Counted from the stretch's first letter, positions 29,855-38,972 are shown. The stretch: 64,000 bases of DNA from Actibacterium sp. XHP0104 (GCF_025751515.1 NZ_JAOWLE010000003.1:62001-126000); one strand, 5' to 3'. The notes: a model not told the origin generated them from the sequence alone. Program-made: numbers and translations.

Positions 29855-31111
29855 ATGTGGCGTCCGGGGCATAGGCTTGTTGGGTTGCGGGGCGCCTGTG
29901 CTGGCGTGTTCCTTGCCTGTGCCGCCCCGGCCTTTGGCTCGGACGGGCAGCAGCCCCTCTATGCCGAGGCCCCGATCGACCCCGCGCGCTGTGCGGTGGA
30001 GGACGACAGCCAGGGCTGGGCGGCGCGTGCGCTCAACCGCAGCCTGACGCCCCAGCTGGGGCTGCCGGCCGTGCCGCATCCGGCGGACAACGCGCCAAGC
30101 ATCGAAAAGATCGAGCTGGGACGAAAGCTGTTCTTTGACCGCCGCCTGTCGATCAACCGCACCATGTCCTGCGCCATGTGCCATGTGCCCGAGCAGGGCT
30201 TTACCACCTGGGAGCTGCAAAGCGCCGTCGGGGTCGAGGGCCGCAGCGTCAAGCGCAACTCACCCACGATCCTCAATTCGGCCTTTCTGAACCCGCTGTT
30301 CCACGACGGCCGCGACGTGGCGCTGGAAACGCAATTCGTCGCGCCGCTGGTGGCGCGCAACGAGATGGCCAACCCCTCGGCCGGCTGGGTCGTGGCCTTT
30401 CTGAACCGGGATGACGACTATATCGGCATGTTCCAGCAGGCTTTCGGCGCCGATGCATCGCTTGATCGTCTGGGCCAGGCGCTGGCGGCCTATCAGCGGA
30501 CGCTGGTCGCGGGTGACAGCCCGTTCGACCGCTGGCGCTATGGCGGCGATGGCACCGCGCTGGATCAGGCGGCGGCGCGCGGGTTCGATCTGTTCACCGG
30601 CAAGGGCGAGTGCGTGGCCTGCCACCTGGTGGGCGATCAAGATGCGATGTTCACCGACCACGCCTTTCACGACACCGGCTATGGGTTCATGCGCGAAGAT
30701 CAACGCCAGAACCCGCCCAAGACCACGCGCGTGCAGCTGGCGCCGGGGGTCTTCGTCGATGTCGATTTCGCCCATGTTGCCGCCGTCAGCGCCGTGCGCG
30801 AGGCCGATCTGGGCCGCTATGAGGTCACCGAAGACCCCGCCGACCGCTGGCTGTTTCGCACCCCGACCCTGCGAAACATCGCGATGACGCGGCCCTATAT
30901 GCATGACGGGGCGCTTAATACGCTGCGGGATGTGCTAGATTTCTACAATCGCGGCGGCCCGGGGCATCCGGGGCAAAGCCCGCTTATCCGCCCGCTTGGC
31001 CTGTCCGAGGCCGAACTGGATGACATCGAGGCGTTTCTCAACAGCCTCACATCGCCTAATCTCGACTGTCTCGCCGCCGAGGCGCGCAGCCATCCACCCG
31101 ATAACCACTGA
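29855..31111 (+). CDS. MauG-like di-haem cytochrome c peroxidase family protein
   Basis: A 418-residue periplasmic protein with a signal peptide (LRGACAGVFLACAAPAFG). Two haem c motifs are present, CAMCH at ~106-110 and CVACH at ~253-257. The family C-terminal block FRTPTLRNIAMTRPYMHDGAL is intact. Members are either cytochrome c peroxidases or MauG-type enzymes that make protein-derived cofactors. mtoX loci carry a gene of this type, thought to help maturation or to use the H2O2 formed; which one applies here is open. Its ATG directly abuts the sco stop, so translation is coupled. Confidence 0.9.
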   Translation: MWRPGHRLVGLRGACAGVFLACAAPAFGSDGQQPLYAEAPIDPARCAVEDDSQGWAARALNRSLTPQLGLPAVPHPADNAPSIEKIELGRKLFFDRRLSINRTMSCAMCHVPEQGFTTWELQSAVGVEGRSVKRNSPTILNSAFLNPLFHDGRDVALETQFVAPLVARNEMANPSAGWVVAFLNRDDDYIGMFQQAFGADASLDRLGQALAAYQRTLVAGDSPFDRWRYGGDGTALDQAAARGFDLFTGKGECVACHLVGDQDAMFTDHAFHDTGYGFMREDQRQNPPKTTRVQLAPGVFVDVDFAHVAAVSAVREADLGRYEVTEDPADRWLFRTPTLRNIAMTRPYMHDGALNTLRDVLDFYNRGGPGHPGQSPLIRPLGLSEAELDDIEAFLNSLTSPNLDCLAAEARSHPPDNH

Positions 31112-31128
31112 CCAAAGGAAGACAACAC

Positions 31129-32241
<1,113 letters not shown>

Positions 32242-32251
32242 GAGACCAACC

Positions 32252-32277
32252 GTGCCCTTCCCCCTGGGGGAGGGCAC
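32252..32277 (+). terminator. Terminator-like hairpin after the mtoX operon
   Basis: GTGCCCTTCCCC (32252-32263) pairs with GGGGGAGGGCAC (32266-32277) through 12 pairs (one G-U) with a 2-base loop region. The following bases ATTACG lack a long T-run, so termination may be partial or Rho-aided. Confidence 0.6.
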
Positions 32278-32370
32278 ATTACGATCGCCACCTGCACTGG
32301 CAGCCATCACCTGATAGACCCAGGGTCGGGACCAACTGCCATTCAATGGTGGTAACGGCGAGATCGCCAA

Positions 32371-32403
32371 AAACAAAAGGCGCCCGAGGGCGCCTTGTTT
32401 TAT
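32371..32403 (-). terminator. Original tRNA-Pro terminator, now beyond the element's left end
   Basis: AAAACAAAAGGCGCCC and GGGCGCCTTGTTTT form a long A/T-flanked hairpin, giving a U-tract on the minus strand. It directly adjoins the tRNA 3' fragment at 32402. It fits the native terminator of tRNA-Pro, from which the insertion has separated it. Confidence 0.75.
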
Positions 32404-32451
32404 TGGTCGGAGTGAGAGGATTCGAACCTCCGGCCCCTGCCTCCCGAAGAC
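32402..32451. repeat. attL: displaced 3' half of tRNA-Pro
   Basis: This 50-bp segment repeats 43187-43236 with one difference (G at 32433, A at 43218). It covers the tRNA 3' end, T-arm, variable loop and most of the anticodon arm, the usual crossover region for tyrosine recombinases. It lacks the 5' half of the tRNA, so it is not a functional gene. Confidence 0.92.
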
Positions 32452-32471
32452 GGAGGCCTTCTCGCCTCGAA

Positions 32472-32576
32472 GCGAACCTTGGCGAACCTGACTAGGCAGT
32501 AACGCACTAATTTCCTTTCCTTTTGCTCCAATACGAGCGAACTCTAGCGAACCTAGGAGAACCGACGAGAACCTGG
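32472..32576. promoter_or_regulatory. Phased 10-bp repeats, candidate integrase arm sites
   Basis: GCGAACCT occurs at 32472 and 32482, and again as GCGAACTC (32537), GCGAACCT (32547), GAGAACCG (32557) and GAGAACCT (32567). Spacing is exactly 10 bp within each cluster. The clusters lie between attL and the integrase start, where arm-type binding sites are expected. Confidence 0.65.
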
Positions 32577-32619
32577 AAATCGTTCCCCCCGTGTTCCCCA
32601 AGACGCTAAGGAGACTGAG

Positions 32620-34011
32620 ATGCGAGCCAAGAACCTGACCACCAAGGGCGTTGATGCCCTGCCCGCCGCCCCGGAAGGCAAGCGAACCGACCACCCAGAC
32701 CTGCAAGCCCCGGGGCTGTTCCTCCGGGTGAACGACTGGGGGCGGAAGACGTGGATGTGCCACTTCCGGGTGAAGGGGAAGCAAGGCAAGGTCGCGCTGG
32801 GACAGCACCCGGCGCTGGGCTTGGCAGAGGCGCGGGAAAAGGCGCGGGAGGTTCGCGAGCTGGCTGAGAGGGGTGTCCACCCCAAGGCAGCGCGGGAGCA
32901 GGCCGTGGTTCGGGCTGAGGCGACGTCGCTGGAGGTGATCGGGGAGGACTTCATCGCGGCGATGGAGGCAGAGCAGTTGACAGGCGGGCGGCGCAGGCCG
33001 GTGACGCCGGAGACGGCCCGGGGACGGGCGTCGCTGTTGCGGCGGCTGGTGTTCCCGGCCTTGGGGCATCGCCCGGTGGGCGAGGTGACGCAGGCTGAGG
33101 TGGCGGCGCTGCTGGCGCGCATCGACCGCCAAGGAGGGCCGGTAGACCGGACACTCCAGACGATCCGGCTGCTGTTCAAGTTCGCCGCCTCGCGGGGGCT
33201 GTTCGCTGGCACCCCGCCCACCGTCGGGCTGACGCCCCGGCAGGCTCCACAGAAGGAGGGGCGCGACCTGAACGACGCAGAGCTTCGAGCGATGTGGCTG
33301 GCGGCGGACGAATGGGGCTTCCCCTACGGCCATGCGGTGAAGCTGCTGATGCTCACCGGCCAGCGGCGCGACGAGATCGGGGACGCACGGTGGGCTGACG
33401 TGGACCTAGACCGGGCGCTGCTGGTGGTTCCCGAGGTGCGGGCGAAGAACCGCGCGGGCGTCCACGAGGTGCCGTTGTCCGACCCGGCGCTTGCGGTCTT
33501 GCGGGAGGCCGCGCTGGTCGAGAGTGTGACGGGCCACGTGTTCCCCAACGCGGCAGGCACCGGGCCGGTGAACGGGTGGTCGAAGTCTGGCAAGAACATG
33601 ATCCGCAACGCCCGGGCGGCCCTCGCGGGCCTGACGCCGGAAGATCGTGCGTTCCTGCACTCCGTGCGCGCGCAGGGGCCGGACGCCCGGGCGCGGAAGG
33701 TTGAGCTCAACGAGCGCATTGAGGCGGTCCCCGGGTGGCGGTTCCACGACCTGCGACACACCTTCATCACCCGGCTGCGGGCGGGCGAAGAGAACGACGC
33801 TGGCGAGACAACCTTCGCCGTCGCGCTGGACGTGGTGCAGGCTTGCGTCAACCACCAGCTCACGGCTGGCATCACTGATGTCTACGACCACTCGGACGTG
33901 CAGCGGCGCTACCGCCTCCGCAAGCGGGAGGCGATGGACTGGTGGGGGCGGATGCTCATGGGGATCGTTAGACCCGCCGTCCCTGAGAGCGGGCAACAGG
34001 CAGTAGGCTAA
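32620..34011 (+). CDS. int: Tyrosine-type site-specific integrase (DUF4102-type arm-binding domain)
   Basis: A 463-residue phage integrase. The N-terminal ~90 residues fit the arm-binding DUF4102 domain (GVDALPAAPEGKRTDHPD, GLFLRVNDWGRKTW). A SAM-like core-binding domain follows (~110-210). The catalytic domain shows Arg in TGQRRDEIGDARW (~249), HxxR in FHDLRHTF (~375-378) and the nucleophile Tyr in DVYDHS (~422). AAGGAG lies six bases before the ATG. It should integrate and, with an AlpA-like factor, excise the element at tRNA-Pro. It lies ~170 bp inside attL. Confidence 0.95.
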   Translation: MRAKNLTTKGVDALPAAPEGKRTDHPDLQAPGLFLRVNDWGRKTWMCHFRVKGKQGKVALGQHPALGLAEAREKAREVRELAERGVHPKAAREQAVVRAEATSLEVIGEDFIAAMEAEQLTGGRRRPVTPETARGRASLLRRLVFPALGHRPVGEVTQAEVAALLARIDRQGGPVDRTLQTIRLLFKFAASRGLFAGTPPTVGLTPRQAPQKEGRDLNDAELRAMWLAADEWGFPYGHAVKLLMLTGQRRDEIGDARWADVDLDRALLVVPEVRAKNRAGVHEVPLSDPALAVLREAALVESVTGHVFPNAAGTGPVNGWSKSGKNMIRNARAALAGLTPEDRAFLHSVRAQGPDARARKVELNERIEAVPGWRFHDLRHTFITRLRAGEENDAGETTFAVALDVVQACVNHQLTAGITDVYDHSDVQRRYRLRKREAMDWWGRMLMGIVRPAVPESGQQAVG

Positions 34012-34111
34012 AGGTACGCTACCAGTGCCAATTCTCCCCATTTATGCAACAAGTTGTTGTACTAGACCGCGCGATGAGCTAAGACTCGAACAGGACTCTC
34101 AGGAATCACCG

Positions 34112-35332
34112 ATGAACCAGCTTTCCATCTTTGACCGCTATGCCTCGTCTGCAGAGGCCTTCTTCTCTGAATTGGAGGCCTTTGAACAGTTTGGGAAGCA
34201 GACACTTCGCGAGACGGTGGAGGGGATTCCCTATCTTATCAACGAATTCTGGACTTCAGGTCAGCGTAAGTCCCATTCGGTCCATGAGGTCTCATATCGA
34301 GCGTGTTTCAAGGCTCAGCTGCCGGAATTTTTCATCGCACGCCTTACGCGGCCCGGGCATGTGGTCTTCGACCCATTCATGGGACGCGGCACGACCCCAG
34401 TGCAGGCCGCACTCATGGGAAGGCAGGCGGTCGGAAACGACATCAACCCATTGTCAGTCATGCTGACGCGACCGAGACTGCGCCCAATCGTCCTTCAGGA
34501 CGTCGCCGCAGCACTGAAGGCTGTGGATTGGTCGAAAGGCAAAATCGAACGCGATGATCTGCTTGCATTCTACCATCCTGCAACGCTCAAGAAGTTGGAG
34601 GCACTACGACTTTGGATCGCAGAGAGGGCGCCACTAGATGACGAGGCTGATCCCGTTGCCGATTGGATCCGCATGGTTGCCATTAACAGGCTATCTGGTC
34701 ATTCACCTGGGTTTTTCTCAGGCCGCTCAATGCCACCCAACCAAGCTGTCTCGGTCAAGGCGCAACTGAAGATCAATGAAAAGCTTGGTGTGTCACCACC
34801 TGAGCGCGACGTAGCAGCGGTAATACTCAAAAAGACCAAGTCTCTGCTTCGGGATGGTTGTGCACCAAGCCAAGTCATGGCCAATCTCCACACCGGGTCT
34901 GCGTGGGAAGTTCCGGGCATCGCAGATGCCTCAGTTGATCTAACTGTTACATCACCACCCTTCCTCGACATCGTGCACTATGCTGCTGACAACTGGCTGC
35001 GCTGCTGGTTCGCGGGAATCGATCCAGACGCTGTCGCCATCGACATGCACCGCACAGAAGAAGCGTGGACGGCCATGGTTCACCGTGTTCTGGCCGAACA
35101 GGCCCGCATTCTGCGTTCCGGCGGCTATGTCGCATTCGAGGTTGGCGAAGTTCGCAACGGGAAAGTTCTACTTGAGCGTCTCGTATGGAAGGCTGCTGAG
35201 GGCCTGCCCTTCAATCGCCTAGGTGTGATGGTGAACGATCAACAGTTCACCAAGACGGCCAACTGCTGGGGGGTCGCGAACGGGTCGAAGGGCACCAACA
35301 CGAACCGTATCGTGTTGCTCCAACGTAGATGA
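34112..35332 (+). CDS. DNA methyltransferase (N4/N6 type), element cargo
   Basis: A 406-residue amino-methyltransferase. Motif I (SAM binding) is FDPFMGRGTTP at ~86-95 and catalytic motif IV is TSPPF at ~280-284; the order I then IV with ~190 residues between resembles the alpha-class layout with the target-recognition region in the middle. The SPP form is common in N4-cytosine enzymes. The ATG at 34112 has AGGA upstream. Base composition falls to ~52% GC in a line that I counted, well below the ~65% surroundings, so it was acquired separately. It may pair with the nuclease-like gene 35645-36127 as a restriction-modification system. Confidence 0.85.
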   Translation: MNQLSIFDRYASSAEAFFSELEAFEQFGKQTLRETVEGIPYLINEFWTSGQRKSHSVHEVSYRACFKAQLPEFFIARLTRPGHVVFDPFMGRGTTPVQAALMGRQAVGNDINPLSVMLTRPRLRPIVLQDVAAALKAVDWSKGKIERDDLLAFYHPATLKKLEALRLWIAERAPLDDEADPVADWIRMVAINRLSGHSPGFFSGRSMPPNQAVSVKAQLKINEKLGVSPPERDVAAVILKKTKSLLRDGCAPSQVMANLHTGSAWEVPGIADASVDLTVTSPPFLDIVHYAADNWLRCWFAGIDPDAVAIDMHRTEEAWTAMVHRVLAEQARILRSGGYVAFEVGEVRNGKVLLERLVWKAAEGLPFNRLGVMVNDQQFTKTANCWGVANGSKGTNTNRIVLLQRR

Positions 35333-35333
35333 A

Positions 35334-35576
35334 CTAGGTCATCTCACCCAAGTGGCGTCCGAAAATCGCTTTGAGTTGATTTTCCCAACCACCATTCCCG
35401 TAATCGAAGGCATGGCGGCAGATCTTCCCACGATCCTCGTCCGTCAATTCGATTCTGCCATTTGATTTATCCAACTTGTCTTGAAGATGCTGGAGTAGTC
35501 CTTGGTCTCCGCCCTGACCGACAATAGGCTGCATTAGCAGGTCCATTTCGGCTGCACTAAGCATAATGGTCTTCAT
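35334..35576 (-). CDS. Small unknown protein between methyltransferase and nuclease-like gene (80 aa)
   Basis: An 80-residue acidic protein with a strong AGGAG ribosome site five bases before the ATG. It shows a GGDQGLLQHLQDKLDKSNG segment, then LTDEDRGKICRHAFDYGNGG and a final helix LKAIFGRHLG. The repeated GQGGDQ/GNGGWE pattern looks like a compact conserved domain. I have a recollection of similar small proteins in accessory regions but cannot name the family. It is encoded opposite to both neighbours, its stop one base from the methyltransferase stop. It could be an immunity or control component. Confidence 0.65.
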   Translation of the reverse strand: MKTIMLSAAEMDLLMQPIVGQGGDQGLLQHLQDKLDKSNGRIELTDEDRGKICRHAFDYGNGGWENQLKAIFGRHLGEMT

Positions 35577-35644
35577 CTTTACTCCTCAATCTGTTTGGCT
35601 AGTAGAACAAGCTATGACCGAACAATATGCAACGGAGACGTGTT

Positions 35645-36127
35645 GTGGAGAGTAGATTCCAGTTGAGCTGGGACGAGGAAGAGTTGGCACGTGCTTTCAA
35701 AGTGACCACAGACGACGTCAGGGAGTATCTGACAGATGGTCGGCGGGTGTCCTTCATCATTGAACGTCGCCTAATGTGGGAGAACCCCGGCTGGAAGCTG
35801 GCTCCCTCCGAAGGCGCAGGCTATGACCTTCTCGATCCAGACGGGGGGATGTGGGAGGTGCGCTCGATTACACGACAGGGCGTTTACTTTAATCCAAGCA
35901 ACCAGGTTGGATCAGGCCGGGCTTTTAACGAAGCGGGCTTCCAACAGAAGCTTGGCGGAATTGAGGGGTTCATCCTCTCGGACATTGTGGCCTTTCCTTT
36001 GGTCGACGTGTTCGTAGTCCCGGTTGAGAACGTGCTGCGTTGGCATCGCGGAAACGCACTTGGATCAAACGCAAAGGTTTCACGTAGGAAGTTCTTAGAC
36101 ATTCTTGCGAAAGACATTCGGTTCTAG
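35645..36127 (+). CDS. Possible restriction endonuclease-like protein, element cargo
   Basis: A ~160-residue protein without a family that I can name. A basic N-terminus is followed by a short helical domain, then GYDLLDPDGG and MWEVRSITRQGVYF, whose D...ExR pattern (Asp ~61, Glu ~71, Arg ~73 from this start) resembles a PD-(D/E)XK nuclease core with Arg in the Lys position. The C-terminal strand FPLVDVFVVPVENV is compatible. The GTG start is favoured because GGAG lies seven bases upstream; an in-frame ATG at 35627 has no ribosome site. Neighbouring methyltransferase and low GC support a restriction role, but that is inference. Confidence 0.55.
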   Translation: MESRFQLSWDEEELARAFKVTTDDVREYLTDGRRVSFIIERRLMWENPGWKLAPSEGAGYDLLDPDGGMWEVRSITRQGVYFNPSNQVGSGRAFNEAGFQQKLGGIEGFILSDIVAFPLVDVFVVPVENVLRWHRGNALGSNAKVSRRKFLDILAKDIRF

Positions 36128-36164
36128 CTACCTCGATCAGTATCGCTTGGCAGCTGCCGATGGA

Positions 36165-36335
36165 TCAGTGCAGCCGCTCTCCCGGACCGGGATGCAGGCC
36201 TCTGACGCCCTTGACGATCTCGGTCAAACCGGCAGCGACCTTGGCGGCGCGGGCCTCGCCGGAGGCAATCTCTGCCTCCAGCTCCGAGACCCGGCGCTCG
36301 ATGTCCGCCAGTCGCTGTTCGAGGTCGTCGGTCAC
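36165..36335 (-). CDS. Small coiled-coil protein (56 aa), element
   Basis: A GTG-started 56-residue frame whose first four bases (GTGA) overlap the stop of the 211-aa gene. The sequence is helical with heptads (LEQRLADIERRVSELEAEI), typical of a short coiled coil, then a polar tail. Tight coupling and biased composition argue that it is real. Role unknown; small coiled-coil proteins at the end of packaging operons may be assembly or interference factors. Confidence 0.6.
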   Translation of the reverse strand: MTDDLEQRLADIERRVSELEAEIASGEARAAKVAAGLTEIVKGVRGLHPGPGERLH

Positions 36336-36967
36336 AGGTCGCCGGGGATGCGCGCCAGCCAATCGGGGAGCGACGGCGGCTCGATCCCGGCCTCTCGCGC
36401 GGCATGGGCCGCTGAGTTGAGCTGCGCGGTGATGTCGGGCTTCAGCATGCGCAGACGGTTGAAGGCACCCTCGTTGGCCAGCCGCTGGCGGTGACGCTCG
36501 GCCCCGGCGATCAGGTCGGGCAGCTCGGCCTCCAGCGCCACCATCGAGGCGTTGAATTCGCCCACCTTCCGCTGAGCCAGCTCCTTCGTGCGGTCCACGA
36601 CATGGCGCTGTATGCGCTGTTCCCGGGCTTCGAGCTTGCGGATGTACCCGTGCAGCGTCAGAGCCTTCTCGATGAGTTGGCGCTGCTTCCAAGTTCCGGT
36701 GGAGGTGTCGTTGAAGATCTTGGCCGCCTCCTCGGGGGTCGGGTCTCGGTAAGGTCCGAGGCCGGAGAGTTGGTTTCGCAACCGGGCCAGACGGTCGCGC
36801 GCCTTCGTCAGCGACATAGGGTTTTTGGCGTCGGGGTAGTCGGGGGCGTCCTCCGGTTCTTCCCACACCTCAGCCGGGTTCTTGGCGAGCGTGAGGTCCG
36901 GAACCGGGTTGTGGCCTTTCCTGGCCCGTTCTTCGCGGACCCGCTCGACGGCTTGCATCAGCTCCAT
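36332..36967 (-). CDS. Unknown helical phage-type protein (211 aa)
   Basis: A mainly helical, highly charged protein starting MELMQAVERVREER. It includes a Pro-rich acidic stretch (~30-50), then long helices (TKARDRLARLRNQLSGL, TWKQRQLIEKALTLHGYIRKL, EQRIQRHVVDRTKELAQRKV). It begins two bases after the 60-aa gene stop and ends overlapping the 56-aa gene, so it lies in the terminase operon. No family recognised. Its position downstream of TerL is where portal or head genes would sit in a full phage, but nothing in it looks like a portal. Confidence 0.65.
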   Translation of the reverse strand: MELMQAVERVREERARKGHNPVPDLTLAKNPAEVWEEPEDAPDYPDAKNPMSLTKARDRLARLRNQLSGLGPYRDPTPEEAAKIFNDTSTGTWKQRQLIEKALTLHGYIRKLEAREQRIQRHVVDRTKELAQRKVGEFNASMVALEAELPDLIAGAERHRQRLANEGAFNRLRMLKPDITAQLNSAAHAAREAGIEPPSLPDWLARIPGDL

Positions 36968-36968
36968 G

Positions 36969-37151
36969 TCACAGCTCCCAGTCTTCGGTGGCGAGGGAGT
37001 TGTTGTCTTCCTCATCATTGGTCACCGGGGTGGGTTCATCCTCCCACGGCTCTGCGAGCGACGCGTTCTCGTGGCCGATGCCGCTGTTGGTGTTGAATTC
37101 ACGCAGTGCCTCGTGAGGGTCACTCTGCGCAGTGATGAACGTCTTGGTCAT
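36969..37151 (-). CDS. Small acidic protein (60 aa), element
   Basis: A 60-residue acidic protein (many Glu/Asp in the C-terminal half, e.g. EPWEDEPTPVTNDEED) with a good AAGGAG ribosome site. It sits between TerL (11-bp gap) and the 211-aa gene. No family recognised. Its acidity and size would suit a protein or DNA-mimic regulator, but this is only a possibility. Confidence 0.6.
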   Translation of the reverse strand: MTKTFITAQSDPHEALREFNTNSGIGHENASLAEPWEDEPTPVTNDEEDNNSLATEDWEL

Positions 37152-37162
37152 GGCGATCTCCT

Positions 37163-38608
37163 TCACCTGATTGCGATCTGGGCCTTGTGCGGTCGCACGA
37201 TCCCCCGATGGGAGGACTTCGGCAGCAGCCCGACTACCGAATTGCGTTTCAGCATGTGCGCCACCACCCCGGCGACGGCATTGGCGCGGTCGTCGCTTCC
37301 GCCCGGGGCATGGTCGATGATGTCCCTGCCACCGCGCGTCGTGCGGCGCTCCAGCAACACCAGCTGGCGGGCGAGGACGTCGCAGGGTGGTAGCTCGATC
37401 TCGCCGGAGTTGAGCGCCGGGGCGAGGGTCGTGTAGAGCTCGGAGCGGTTGCCAACGGCCTGCTCGTACTTGATCCCGTGGCGAGCAAACTCGGTCGGCA
37501 CCCATGCGCCCGCGTACCGGTCCCCGGCGACGGAGGTGATGCCGTATGCCTTGAGGGTCTTGGCATAGTCTGCCGTGATTGCAGCCGGGTTGCCCTTGCG
37601 CCCGCGTACAAGGTCGATGACTGTGCGATCCTTCTCCCGGTGGCCGATGGCGATGGTGAATTCGTCCTTGCCGCCCCCGCTGGCGTCTACGAAGCCCACG
37701 TAACGCTGGCCGAGGGAGCGGGGGAGCTCCAGCGGCTTGGTGCGCTGGACCGCCTGCACCTGATCGAGCGTCAGGAACGCCTCGATGTCGGACCGGAACT
37801 GCGCCATGAATTCGGCCGATGCCCGGGTGGCGTCTCGGTGCATGGCGTCCGCGACGATCCGCTCGTCTAGCGTTGGGTTCATCGTCCGGCTCGCGGCCTG
37901 CGCGACGAGGACACGGTCGGAGGTGTCCTTGCCGTAGCTGTGGCGGTATTCTTCCCAGAGCGCGCCGCGACGGGCATAGGGCGAGGAGATCGCCACTAGC
38001 CGCCCGTCCAGCGTGGCCAGCGCGGGGCGGAGCGCGGCGATGATCTCAACGTCTGGAGACCGGCCCTCGTCCATCCAGAATGCGATCTCGTCTGCGATCA
38101 CAGCGGCGAGGGTGTAACCGCGCACCTTTCGGTAGCTGGCTGTGTGCACCTCGATGGCACATCGGTTGCGCAGCTCCAGCCCTTCAACCGTCTCCTTGAT
38201 GACCAGCGGCTTCAAGAGCGGGTGGGCGAACATGTCCCGGACGTACCGCAGCAGGGTGCGCGCTTGCGCCCGGTCGGCGGCGATGAGCGCCACGGTCGCC
38301 CATTCACCGGAAGACAGCCGGGTGCGGTGGTCCCGGAAGGCGGCTTCGTAGACCGCGATGAGCGCCGCAACATTGGATTTTCCGCCCCGGCGACCGATCG
38401 GCATCCACAGCTCGCGGAAGGTGGTCGGAGGGGCTACGGAGCGCGCCGTCAGCTGGCGCACCGTGTCGGCTTGGGGGTCCGACAGCGGAAGGCCGTAGAA
38501 GGCCGCCAGGAGCGCCCTCCACGCGGCCCAGGAATCAGCGCCAAATCGGTCGCCGAACAGGGCCGGGTCTTGCATGGCCTCGACGATGGTGACGGACGGC
38601 TCAGACAT
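37163..38608 (-). CDS. terL: Phage terminase large subunit
   Basis: A 481-residue packaging motor. The ATPase has a Walker A-like PIGRRGGKSNVAAL at ~70-83 and Walker B AAVIADEIAFW (~165). The C-terminal RNase-H-like nuclease has FVDASGGGKDEF and VAGDRYAGAWVP and a late acidic GGSDDRANA. In a satellite, its own terminase redirects packaging of satellite DNA into helper capsids; in a phage it packages phage DNA. It overlaps the preceding TerS-like gene by 8 bp. No portal gene follows, which is unusual for TerL. Confidence 0.9.
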   Translation of the reverse strand: MSEPSVTIVEAMQDPALFGDRFGADSWAAWRALLAAFYGLPLSDPQADTVRQLTARSVAPPTTFRELWMPIGRRGGKSNVAALIAVYEAAFRDHRTRLSSGEWATVALIAADRAQARTLLRYVRDMFAHPLLKPLVIKETVEGLELRNRCAIEVHTASYRKVRGYTLAAVIADEIAFWMDEGRSPDVEIIAALRPALATLDGRLVAISSPYARRGALWEEYRHSYGKDTSDRVLVAQAASRTMNPTLDERIVADAMHRDATRASAEFMAQFRSDIEAFLTLDQVQAVQRTKPLELPRSLGQRYVGFVDASGGGKDEFTIAIGHREKDRTVIDLVRGRKGNPAAITADYAKTLKAYGITSVAGDRYAGAWVPTEFARHGIKYEQAVGNRSELYTTLAPALNSGEIELPPCDVLARQLVLLERRTTRGGRDIIDHAPGGSDDRANAVAGVVAHMLKRNSVVGLLPKSSHRGIVRPHKAQIAIR

Positions 38609-38972
38609 GCCCTGCCTCCTTGCCCCGCTGAGCGAGGAAGTCGGTGATGTCGGTCACGTCCTTCTGGCGGCGATGCAGGCCGAGCCGGGTGAAGATCCCT
38701 TGCAGCGAATTGGTCGCTTGAACCCACTTGCCTACGTCGAAGTCTTTGAGGTCGCCTTCCGCAAGCTGGCGCTCCTGATCGGCCAGCCAGAACTCCAGCC
38801 AGAGCGCCCGTTCGACGAGGCTGCGCTCGGCGTACGACAGCGCGGACGCCCCACCGAGGTCGTCGGTGTACTCGCGGTAGCGCGCTTGCATCTCGGCACT
38901 GTGTCGGTAGCGCCGGTCGAGCCGGTCGATGTACCCGGCTTCGTATGTCTCTGGGACCTTTGGCAGTGGCAT
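38601..38972 (-). CDS. Putative terminase small subunit
   Basis: A 123-residue helical protein directly upstream of TerL with an 8-bp overlap, which is the normal place for TerS. The N-terminal MPLPKVPETYEAGYIDRLD is basic/aromatic; the middle has LVERALWLEFWLADQERQLAEG and the end DITDFLAQRGKEAGHV. I do not see a definite HTH, so the assignment rests on position and size. Small terminases recognise the packaging site; the repeats just upstream (39250-39515) might include it. Confidence 0.6.
   Translation of the reverse strand: MPLPKVPETYEAGYIDRLDRRYRHSAEMQARYREYTDDLGGASALSYAERSLVERALWLEFWLADQERQLAEGDLKDFDVGKWVQATNSLQGIFTRLGLHRRQKDVTDITDFLAQRGKEAGHV

Noticed and set aside
27668-30220. An 850-codon open frame on the minus strand across mtoX and sco
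   Set aside because: It is antisense to clearly recognisable genes. Its His/Gly/Arg/Val-rich composition is that of a complement shadow in GC-rich DNA.
36165-36866. A 233-codon frame covering the 56-aa gene
   Set aside because: Only its last 56 codons look like protein. The upstream part is antisense-like, Arg/Pro-rich and out of frame with the real 211-aa gene.
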